A DNA stretch of 64,000 nt from Blastococcus saxobsidens (GTDB taxonomy: Bacteria > Actinomycetota > Actinomycetes > Mycobacteriales > Geodermatophilaceae). Shown here piece by piece: positions 57,964 to 64,000 of the stretch. Under the pieces are notes generated by a model. It was not told the origin of the DNA and did no database searches. It was given only the letters and a program-made list of their open reading frames with translations. How positions within the stretch are numbered: the stretch's first letter is position 1; every line of letters begins with the position of its first letter. The stretch covers positions 85,047 through 149,046 of the forward strand of contig NZ_JAAGWG010000012.1 of assembly GCF_010682065.1 (NCBI RefSeq), given 5' to 3'. The position numbers and the translations under genes were made by a program.

Positions 57964-57965
57964 GG

Positions 57966-58166
57966 TCAGACCTCCCAGCGGGCGTCGAAGGCGGTCGCCG
58001 GCGGCGTCTCCCCGAGGGGCACGTCGTCCAGCCGGTCGATCAGTCCGTACATCTCGCCGAGGAAGGCGCCCAGCATCTCCTGGCGGTCCTCGGGCAGGCC
58101 GAGGCGCGCGCCGGCCGCGGCGAGGGCGATGGCCTCGGCGGAGAAGGAACGTGGAGTCGGTGTCAC
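57966..58166 (-). CDS. AtzG/DUF4089-like small amidase partner
   Basis: A 66-residue helical protein with F-S-A-E-A-I-A-L-A-A-A-G-A-R-L-G-L, then M-L-G-A-F-L-G-E-M-Y-G-L-I-D-R-L and the end P-A-T-A-F-D-A-R-W. Its size, the 'A-F-D-A-R-W' tail and its place two bases before the amidase gene match AtzG-type proteins, GatC-like partners of AtzE amidases. GTG 58166 is the start. The family match is from pattern only. Confidence 0.72.
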   Translation of the reverse strand: MTPTPRSFSAEAIALAAAGARLGLPEDRQEMLGAFLGEMYGLIDRLDDVPLGETPPATAFDARWEV

Positions 58167-58213
58167 GGGGCTTGCTCCAGGGGTCGGTGGCGGCTGGGTG
58201 AACGGGGTCGTCG

Positions 58214-58903
58214 TCAGCCGACGACGAGCAGATCGGTGAGTCGCGAGGGGTCGGCGCGCAGGTCCTCGGCCGTCGCGTCGAGCACGATGCCGCCCTTGAC
58301 CATGACCACGATCCGGTCGCAGAACCGGAGCGGGATCTCGGGGCCCTGCTCGACGACGAGGACGGCCACCCCGGACCGGGCCACCGTGCGCACAGCCTCG
58401 ACGGAGGCCTCCAGCACGGAGGGCTGCAGCCCCTGGGAGAACTCGTCGATCGCGATCAGGCGGGAGCCGGCGAGCACGGCGCGGGCCAGCCCCAGCTGCT
58501 GCTTCTGCCCACCGCTCAGCGTCCCGGCGAGCTGGTCGGCACGCTCGGAGAGCAACGGGTAGACGGCGCGGACGTCGACGACCGGCCGGTAGCCGCGACG
58601 GGCGGCCAGCCGGAGGTTCTGCTCCACGGTGAGCCCGGGGAAGACGCCGCGGTCGTCGGGCATCAGGGTGCAGCCCGATCGGGCGAGGAGCTCCGGGCGG
58701 CCGCCCGGGACGGGGGTCCCGTCGACCCGGATCTCGCCGGCGAAGACGCTGCACAGCCCGAACAGGCTCTTCAGCAGGGTGGTCTTCCCGACGCCGTTGC
58801 GCCCGAGCAGCGCCACGATCTCGCCGGGTTCGACGCGCAGATCCAGCCCGTTTACCACCCGGGCGTCCCGGTAGCCGGCGTGGAGACCCTGCACCTCCAG
58901 CAT
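58214..58903 (-). CDS. Branched-chain amino acid/urea-type ABC ATPase (LivF-like)
   Basis: A 229-residue ATPase. Walker A is G-R-N-G-V-G-K-T-T at about 36; the signature is L-S-G-G-Q-K-Q-Q-L-G-L-A-R; Walker B reads L-I-A-I-D-E-F-S-Q-G-L, with Phe where most family members have Pro. It pairs with the ATPase domain of the fused LivM-LivG protein to drive uptake. ATG 58903 overlaps the upstream stop as TGATG. 47 bp separate it from the DUF4089-like gene. Confidence 0.92.
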   Translation of the reverse strand: MLEVQGLHAGYRDARVVNGLDLRVEPGEIVALLGRNGVGKTTLLKSLFGLCSVFAGEIRVDGTPVPGGRPELLARSGCTLMPDDRGVFPGLTVEQNLRLAARRGYRPVVDVRAVYPLLSERADQLAGTLSGGQKQQLGLARAVLAGSRLIAIDEFSQGLQPSVLEASVEAVRTVARSGVAVLVVEQGPEIPLRFCDRIVVMVKGGIVLDATAEDLRADPSRLTDLLVVG

Positions 58904-60615
58904 CAGGACACCCCCAGGTAGGCCCGACGCACCTCGTCGTGGGCCGAGATCTCGTCCATGGAGCCCTCCACCAGGATCCGGCCGTCGGCCAGGACGACGA
59001 CCCGGTCGGCCATCTCCCGCACGATCTCCATGTCGTGCTCCACCGCCACGAGGCTGCAGCCGGTGCGCTCGGCGACGTCGCGCAGCGTGCGCGCCAGCTC
59101 GATCGAGTCCTCGTGCGACAGCCCGGCGGCCGGCTCGTCCAGCAGGAGGATCTCCGGCCCCCAACTGAGGACCATGGCCAGTTCCAGGGCCCGTCGGTCG
59201 GCCAGGGAGAGGTCCCTGGCCAGCATGGTGTCGCTGTCGAAGCGGTCGTACAGGGGCAGCGGGACGGGCGGGTGCAGCCCCTCGCTGCGGGCGATCGCGA
59301 GGTTCTGCCGGGGGGTCAGGTCCAGGAAGACGCTGGGGATCTGGAACATCCGTCCCAGCCCCCGGCGGGCGCGCTCGTGCGGCGCCCGCGTCGTGACGTC
59401 GTCACCGGCGATCCAGATCGTGCCCCGCTCGGGCCGGTGCTCCCCGGCGAGCACGCCGAGGAAGGTGGTCTTGCCGGCCCCGTTGGGGCCGATGAGGCAG
59501 ACCACCTCGCCGGGGGCCACCGTCAGGTCCACCCCCTGGATGACGGGGACGGCACCGAAGCCCTTCTCCACGTCCCGGGCACCGATCGCCGGCTCCGAGG
59601 ACCCGGCGGCCGCCGGCCGGGGCGTGAGGGATGCGCCCACCGGCTCCAGGAGCGCGCCACCGGCGGCCCGCTCCCGCAACGGTCGGCGCAGAGCGGCGCG
59701 CGCCAGGCCCACCAGCCCCTCGGGGGCGAACCGCACGACCAGGAGGAACACCACGCCCATCATCAGCAGGTACCAGCTGCCGAGGACGTCCCCGAGCAGC
59801 TGGTCGCCGATGGTCACCAGGCCGGCCCCCAGGAAGGCGCCGGAGATCGTGCCGAGCCCGCCGACGGCGAGCCAGACGAGGACCTCCGTCGACATCACGA
59901 TGCCGGCGGCCGACGGCGACACGAGCCCGATGACGGGCGCGGCGACGGCCCCGGCCAGCGCGCTGACCGCCGCGCTGATCAGGAAGGCGACGATCTTCGT
60001 GCGCCGCGGGTCGATGCCCAGGTGCTCGGCTCGCTGCTCGTTGATCCGGATGGCGACGAACCGGCGGCCCAGGGCGCCGCGCAGCACGACGAACCAGACG
60101 AGGGCCACCGTGACCAGGACGATGGCCGCCGTCCGGTAGTAGGTGCCGACGACCCCGCTGTCGGAGAGGACCACGAGCCCGTTCGTCCCGTTGGTCAGCC
60201 ACGTCCACGAGCGCGCCCCCTGGCTCATGGCCAGTGTCAGCGCGAGGGTGAGCACCGCCATGGTCGAGGGCAGCGCCCGTCGCCCGAGACCGGCCAGGCC
60301 GACGCCGAGCGCCACCAGCACGGCGATTCCCACGCCGGCCGCTCCCCCGAGGACCATCGGGACGTCGCGCGCCGCGGCGATCGCCGACCCGTAGGCGCCG
60401 AGCCCGAAGAACGCGGCGTGGCCGATGCTCACCACACCGGCCCGTCCCCACGCCAGGTCGAGACCGAAGGCGAACAGGCCGAAGACCAGGGCCAGCGTCA
60501 GCAGGGTCAGCGGGTACGGGAGCAGGACGAAGGGCGCCGCGGCGAGGAGCAGGGCCGCGCCGACGAACGCCAGCGCGTGCCCTCCGCCCACCCTCCGCCC
60601 GAGCGAGGCGGTCAC
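58903..60615 (-). CDS. Fused permease-ATPase of a Liv-type ABC importer (LivM-LivG)
   Basis: A 570-residue fusion. Residues 1-315 are a LivM permease with about 9-10 helices and the loop F-V-A-I-R-I-N-E-Q-R-A-E-H-L-G-I-D. After a ~30-residue linker comes a LivG ATPase: Walker A G-P-N-G-A-G-K-T-T at about 375, the LivG-specific G-L-G-R-M-F-Q-I-P-S-V-F, Walker B I-L-L-L-D-E-P-A-A-G-L and the switch V-E-H-D-M-E. The signature is L-S-L-A-D-R-R, where L-S-x-G-x is usual. GTG 60615 overlaps the stop of the binding protein. Confidence 0.92.
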   Translation of the reverse strand: MTASLGRRVGGGHALAFVGAALLLAAAPFVLLPYPLTLLTLALVFGLFAFGLDLAWGRAGVVSIGHAAFFGLGAYGSAIAAARDVPMVLGGAAGVGIAVLVALGVGLAGLGRRALPSTMAVLTLALTLAMSQGARSWTWLTNGTNGLVVLSDSGVVGTYYRTAAIVLVTVALVWFVVLRGALGRRFVAIRINEQRAEHLGIDPRRTKIVAFLISAAVSALAGAVAAPVIGLVSPSAAGIVMSTEVLVWLAVGGLGTISGAFLGAGLVTIGDQLLGDVLGSWYLLMMGVVFLLVVRFAPEGLVGLARAALRRPLRERAAGGALLEPVGASLTPRPAAAGSSEPAIGARDVEKGFGAVPVIQGVDLTVAPGEVVCLIGPNGAGKTTFLGVLAGEHRPERGTIWIAGDDVTTRAPHERARRGLGRMFQIPSVFLDLTPRQNLAIARSEGLHPPVPLPLYDRFDSDTMLARDLSLADRRALELAMVLSWGPEILLLDEPAAGLSHEDSIELARTLRDVAERTGCSLVAVEHDMEIVREMADRVVVLADGRILVEGSMDEISAHDEVRRAYLGVS

Positions 60616-61841
60616 GCGCAGTCCTTCTCCTGCTCGTCGGTGACGACACCCAGCTCCTCGACGACCGCGTACGGGGAGCCGGCCTCGATGCTGGTGAGGT
60701 ACATCGGCGCCTGGACCACGTGGTTGTCCGGGTCGAAGCCCACCGGCCCACCGAGCCCCTCGAACTCCATCTCCGCGATCTGCTCGCTGACCGCCTCGGC
60801 GTCGGTCGAGCCGGCCTGTTCGAAGGCCTCGGCGATGAAGCGCATGCCGTCGTAGGCGTTGCCCGCGACGCCGGGGATGGGCTCCTGGGTGTCGTAGGCC
60901 TCCCGGTAGGCCTCGACGAACGTCGCGTTCAGCTCGCTGTCGAGCTGGTCGGTGTAGCGGACGACCTGCGAGCGGCCCTCCAGCTGCGGGGCCAGCGCCG
61001 GGTAGAACTGCTGGTCGACCGACACCCCGGTCAGGCCTCGTCCCTCGAGCAGCCCGAACTGGTCGGCCTGCTGGACGAAGGAGACGGCGTCACCACCGAC
61101 GACCGCGGACAGGATCCAGTCGGGCTCCGCCCCCTGCAGCCGGGTGATGATGGGCTGCCAGTCCGACGTGCCCAGCGGCGAGTACTCCTCGGCGACCACG
61201 GTGCCGCCGGCCTCCTCGATGAGCTGCGTGCTCACCTCGTGGTAGGTCCGGGGGAAGACGTAGTCGTTGCCGACCAGGGCGACGTTGCCACCGAACTCCT
61301 CGACCATGCGCGGGACGAGGTCGGTCAGCAGCTGGGTCGGCGTCTCGCCGAAGGGCCAGAAGTGCGGGCTGCAGTAGTCCAGCGCGGTGGCGATCGCCTG
61401 CGACATGGGCACACCGGCCTGGTCGGCGACGGTCGCGGCGGCGATCGTGGTGTCGTCGGTGATCGTCCCGAAGATGTAGTCGACCTCCTCCTGCTGCACC
61501 AGCCGCTGCGCCGCCTGGGTGGCCGTGGCGGGGTCGGCCTGGTCGTCGATGAAGACGACCTCGACCGGCTGGCCGAACACGCCGCCGTCGTCGTTGATGT
61601 GCTCGATGGCGAGGTCGAACCCGCGCTGCAGGGCGATGCCCTCCGGCGCCGCCGGCCCGGTGATCGGCGCGAGCATGCCGATCTTCAGCGGCCCCGGGTC
61701 CCCGGAGCCCCCGTCCCCGCCGTCACTCCCCCCGCCGATGGACCCGCCGCAGGCGGACAGCGCGAGGAGCACGGCGAGGCCGGCGGCGACCGGCCCGCCG
61801 ACCCGGGTCAGGCGACGCGCTCGGAGCTTCTGGTCAACCAT
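60612..61841 (-). CDS. Substrate-binding lipoprotein of a Liv/Urt-type ABC importer
   Basis: A 409-residue exported protein. A basic start, hydrophobic core and lipobox L-S-A-C at about residue 31 are followed by a Gly/Ser/Asp spacer and a Peripla_BP_6 domain: I-G-M-L-A-P-I-T-G-P-A-A, G-V-F-G-Q-P-V-E-V-V-F-I-D-D-Q-A-D-P, Y-I-F-G-T-I-T-D-D-T and G-N-A-Y-D-G-M-R-F-I. W-P-F-G-E-T-P and V-G-N-D-Y-V-F-P-R-T are closer to urea/amide binders (UrtA, AmiC) than to LivJ. Its ATG lies within the last 34 bases of the permease gene. It fixes the specificity of the system. Confidence 0.92.
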   Translation of the reverse strand: MVDQKLRARRLTRVGGPVAAGLAVLLALSACGGSIGGGSDGGDGGSGDPGPLKIGMLAPITGPAAPEGIALQRGFDLAIEHINDDGGVFGQPVEVVFIDDQADPATATQAAQRLVQQEEVDYIFGTITDDTTIAAATVADQAGVPMSQAIATALDYCSPHFWPFGETPTQLLTDLVPRMVEEFGGNVALVGNDYVFPRTYHEVSTQLIEEAGGTVVAEEYSPLGTSDWQPIITRLQGAEPDWILSAVVGGDAVSFVQQADQFGLLEGRGLTGVSVDQQFYPALAPQLEGRSQVVRYTDQLDSELNATFVEAYREAYDTQEPIPGVAGNAYDGMRFIAEAFEQAGSTDAEAVSEQIAEMEFEGLGGPVGFDPDNHVVQAPMYLTSIEAGSPYAVVEELGVVTDEQEKDCA

Positions 61842-62692
61842 GAGGGCAACCTCCAGGACAGGCCCGCGGGCCGGACGGCGATGAGTACGACGAGGGCGGC
61901 GAAGAAGACCAGGTCGGCCACGGTCTCGGTGAAGTACGTCCTCAGCAGCGAGGACAGCAGCGCGACGAGCAGCGCACCGACCGCCGGACCGGCGATGGAG
62001 CCGGGCCGGACCATCAGGACGGCGAAGAAGGCAGGGGCCAGGAAGGCCACGCCGAGCCCGGGCGTGAGCCCGAGCGTGGGGCTGTTCAGCGCGCCGGCGA
62101 GGACCGCCAGGGTGGTCCCGACGGCGAAGGTGCCGGCGATCATGACCCGGGGTGAGATGCCCAGCACCGCGGCCATGTCGCGGTTCTCGATGGAGGCGCG
62201 GAGCTTCAGCCCCAGGCTGGTCCGGTAGATGACGAGCAGCACGGCGCCGACCACGAGCAGGGAGACGACGGCGACCAGCAGCCGGTAGGTGGGGTAGCGG
62301 ACGCCGAGGACGTCCACGCTGCCCTGCACCGGGAACGGCACCGACCGGGGGGTGGCCCCGAAGACGGCCTCGGCGACCTGGCGCAGGACGATCGCCAGCC
62401 CCCACATGGCCAGCAGGGTGGCGAGCATGCCCCGCGAGTAGAGCTTGCGCAGGATCGTCCACTCCGCCAGCAGCGACAGCACCAGGCCGACGCCGACCGC
62501 CAGGGCCAGCCGCAGCACGAAGGGAACCGCGTCGAGCGCGTACATGACGTAGGCGCCGACCATGACGAACTCGCCGTGCGCCACGTTCACTACCCCGAGC
62601 TGCCCGAAGACCAGGCCCAGCCCGACGGCCAGCAGCGCGTAGAACCCGAAGAGGTGCAGCACCGCGAGCCCGAACGTGACGAGCGACTCCAC
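61808..62692 (-). CDS. Liv-type ABC permease (LivH)
   Basis: A 294-residue membrane protein with about eight helices. The LivH loop G-L-G-L-V-F-G-Q-L-G-V-V-N-V-A-H-G-E-F (broken after L-G-V) lies near the start; Y-R-T-S-L-G-L-K-L-R-A-S-I-E-N-R-D-M-A-A-V-L-G-I (broken after L-R-A) is the EAA-like ATPase contact. GTG 62692 is chosen because earlier starts add Arg-rich sequence with no family match. It is first in the six-gene operon. Confidence 0.92.
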   Translation of the reverse strand: MESLVTFGLAVLHLFGFYALLAVGLGLVFGQLGVVNVAHGEFVMVGAYVMYALDAVPFVLRLALAVGVGLVLSLLAEWTILRKLYSRGMLATLLAMWGLAIVLRQVAEAVFGATPRSVPFPVQGSVDVLGVRYPTYRLLVAVVSLLVVGAVLLVIYRTSLGLKLRASIENRDMAAVLGISPRVMIAGTFAVGTTLAVLAGALNSPTLGLTPGLGVAFLAPAFFAVLMVRPGSIAGPAVGALLVALLSSLLRTYFTETVADLVFFAALVVLIAVRPAGLSWRLPSWLTRSSERVA

Positions 62693-62878
62693 CGGCGAGC
62701 CCTCCCTTGCAGGTCCGATCCGCGGCCGGGCCCCGCCCCGGCACATCGGATCGCCGTGGTGGAGCTCACCTTCTCGGGGCAGACTCTGCGATCACGAGGC
62801 GGTCGATGCAGCAAATCGGAAACAGAACGCGCCTATGATTCCCACTTCCGGACAGGTCGGCGGAACGGAGCCAGGGCC
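62693..62878. promoter_or_regulatory. Divergent control region of the liv operon and tetR
   Basis: 186 bases separate the first permease gene and tetR. TATGAT (62834-62839) is a good -10 for tetR, though no clear -35 is seen. GCAGA-C-TCTGC is a small dyad in the middle. The region is AT-richer than its neighbours from about 62815 to 62845. Confidence 0.4.
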
Positions 62879-63469
62879 ATGACGCGCAGCGACGCCGCCG
62901 AGAACGTGGCGCGCCTGCTGCGGGCCGCCCGGGACGCGGTCGCCCAGGAGGGCCCGGGCGTGGGGGTCCGCAGCATCGCCGAGCGCGCCGAGGTAGGGGT
63001 CAGCACCCTGTACCGACACTTCGCCGACAAGGGCGCGCTCATCGACGCCGTCTCGGTGCACCGGTGGATGGCCATGGACCACCTCGCCCGGCAGTCGGCC
63101 GGCGACAGCGCCGTCCTCTCCCGGATCGTGCTCCTCCTGGACACGTTCTCCCGGATGGTCACCGCGGACAACGCCTTCATCGAGTCCGCCGGCATCCGCG
63201 TCGGGCGGCTGCCCGACGTGGCCATCAAGGGCCCCAAGACCGCCTTCGACGAGGCGCTGGCGCAGCTGTGGGTCCGCGGGCAGCGGGTCGGCGAGGTCCG
63301 CCGGACGGCCGATCCGCGCGACCTGATCGAACTGGCCGGAGGCATCCGCGACCACCGCCGGCGCGTGGCCCAGGTCCGGGTGCTCGTCGAGGGCGTGTGC
63401 CTGCACCCCGAGAGCGGGACGGCGCTGCTCGCCGGGCACGTGCGCGCCCCCGACCCCGACTACCTGTGA
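62879..63469 (+). CDS. TetR-family regulator (second), probably of the liv-amidase operon
   Basis: A 196-residue repressor. The HTH reads A-R-D-A-V-A-Q-E-G-P-G-V-G-V-R-S-I-A-E-R-A (broken after G-P-G) and V-S-T-L-Y-R-H-F-A-D-K-G-A-L-I at residues ~12-60. The rest is helical with L-W-V-R-G-Q-R-V-G-E-V-R. S-T-L-Y-R-H-F and the size suit TetR proteins that sense small molecules. It is divergent from the six-gene importer operon across 186 bp, the usual arrangement for a local regulator. GGAG lies about nine bases before the ATG. Confidence 0.88.
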   Translation: MTRSDAAENVARLLRAARDAVAQEGPGVGVRSIAERAEVGVSTLYRHFADKGALIDAVSVHRWMAMDHLARQSAGDSAVLSRIVLLLDTFSRMVTADNAFIESAGIRVGRLPDVAIKGPKTAFDEALAQLWVRGQRVGEVRRTADPRDLIELAGGIRDHRRRVAQVRVLVEGVCLHPESGTALLAGHVRAPDPDYL

Positions 63470-63528
63470 GCGCCGGGAGGCGCCGGGGCTGAGGGGCGAG
63501 CCGGTCCGCCGCGCCGCAGGATGGGCGG

Positions 63529-63954
63529 GTGACCAGCGACCGCACCCGTCCCGACCTCGACGACACGACCGTCGAGGCGCTCGGCAAGCTCTCCGAGGCC
63601 CTGGAGACCGTCGACCAGGCCCGCGGCTTCCTCTACGCCTTCCACCAGCTCACCGGCAAGGCCGACCGCCTGCTGCAGGAGTCGGTGGAGCTGTTCGAGC
63701 AGGCCGGGGCCGGCGCGCTCGCCGCCGACCTCGACCGCGACCTGGTCGGCCGCAACGTCATCGCCGACCGCTGGACGTTCCAGATCGTGGAGGACTTCGA
63801 CGAGAACTACTGGGGCACCTTCCGCGCCTACGACGCCCGGGCGCGCGACGAGCTGGCCGGCGGTGACCGGCACGTCTACGAGGCGCGCATGAAGCAGCGC
63901 GAGCGGACGAGCGGCCACCCGAACCACGAGGCCGGCCCGGCGCTCGCCGACTAG
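63529..63954 (+). CDS. Conserved hypothetical soluble protein
   Basis: A 141-residue protein: a helical N-terminal half (V-E-A-L-G-K-L-S-E-A-L-E-T-V-D-Q-A-R, L-Y-A-F-H-Q-L-T-G-K-A-D, V-E-L-F-E-Q-A-G) and a second part with D-R-W-T-F-Q-I-V-E-D-F-D-E-N-Y-W and V-Y-E-A-R-M-K. There is no signal, membrane helix or known motif. The GTG at 63529 follows GGATGGGCGG. It has the codon use of its neighbours and looks like a real, conserved actinobacterial gene of unknown role. The last 46 bases of the window hold nothing I can assign. Confidence 0.72.
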   Translation: MTSDRTRPDLDDTTVEALGKLSEALETVDQARGFLYAFHQLTGKADRLLQESVELFEQAGAGALAADLDRDLVGRNVIADRWTFQIVEDFDENYWGTFRAYDARARDELAGGDRHVYEARMKQRERTSGHPNHEAGPALAD

Positions 63955-64000
63955 GAACAGCACCGCCGGAGGCGGTGGACCGATCGCGGGGCCCGGAGGG

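Overview
The window is very GC-rich, densely packed chromosomal DNA from an actinobacterium. Gene content and order (fba, DUF3151, pyrE, clpB, dnaK-grpE-dnaJ-hspR, an Rv0338c-like iron-sulfur reductase, dcd beside tRNA-Gly) match the backbone known from Mycobacterium and relatives. The GPGG-motif small membrane protein, the fasciclin/molybdopterin oxidoreductase pair and the overall style point to the Geodermatophilaceae (Blastococcus, Geodermatophilus or Modestobacter). That family placement is inference; no rRNA is present.

Layout. 1-10.7 kb: end of a sugar ABC ATPase, a small membrane protein, DUF3151 and fba, a four-gene set (FAD-linked oxidase, CoA-disulfide-reductase-like flavoprotein, pentapeptide-repeat protein, lipoprotein), pyrE, a fasciclin lipoprotein with a membrane-anchored sulfite-oxidase-fold enzyme, and two small membrane proteins. 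10.7-22 kb is a stress block: clpB with a HAIR operator, an OhrR/OsmC peroxide pair, a MarR/MFS efflux operon, and dnaK-grpE-dnaJ-hspR with an extra MarR gene attached. 22-32.3 kb: a DUF559-like protein, the iron-sulfur reductase, a CynX/NimT-type MFS transporter, dcd, a secreted subtilase, and a soluble PAS/chemoreceptor pair ending at tRNA-Gly(CCC).

32344-47389 is an integrated element of about 15 kb bounded by 51-bp direct repeats of the tRNA-Gly 3' end. It carries a tyrosine integrase, two excisionase-like HTH proteins, a MobF relaxase-helicase, an Abi/HEPN protein, a three-gene SipW-type signal peptidase cassette with two alternate-signal secreted proteins, an orphan soluble chemoreceptor, a complete IS21-family element with target duplication, and a decayed IS21 remnant. 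It has a relaxase but no visible conjugation apparatus, so it looks like an integrative mobilizable element.

47.4-64 kb: a GGDEF-EAL protein, a GAF-GAF histidine kinase convergent with a DevR/LuxR response regulator, a type III polyketide synthase with a methyltransferase and DUF3140 gene, a ribokinase, two tiny ORFs, and a TetR regulator. Last comes a six-gene minus-strand operon (LivH, substrate-binding lipoprotein, fused LivM-LivG, LivF, DUF4089-like protein, amidase), which suggests uptake and hydrolysis of an amide, with a divergent TetR gene beside it.
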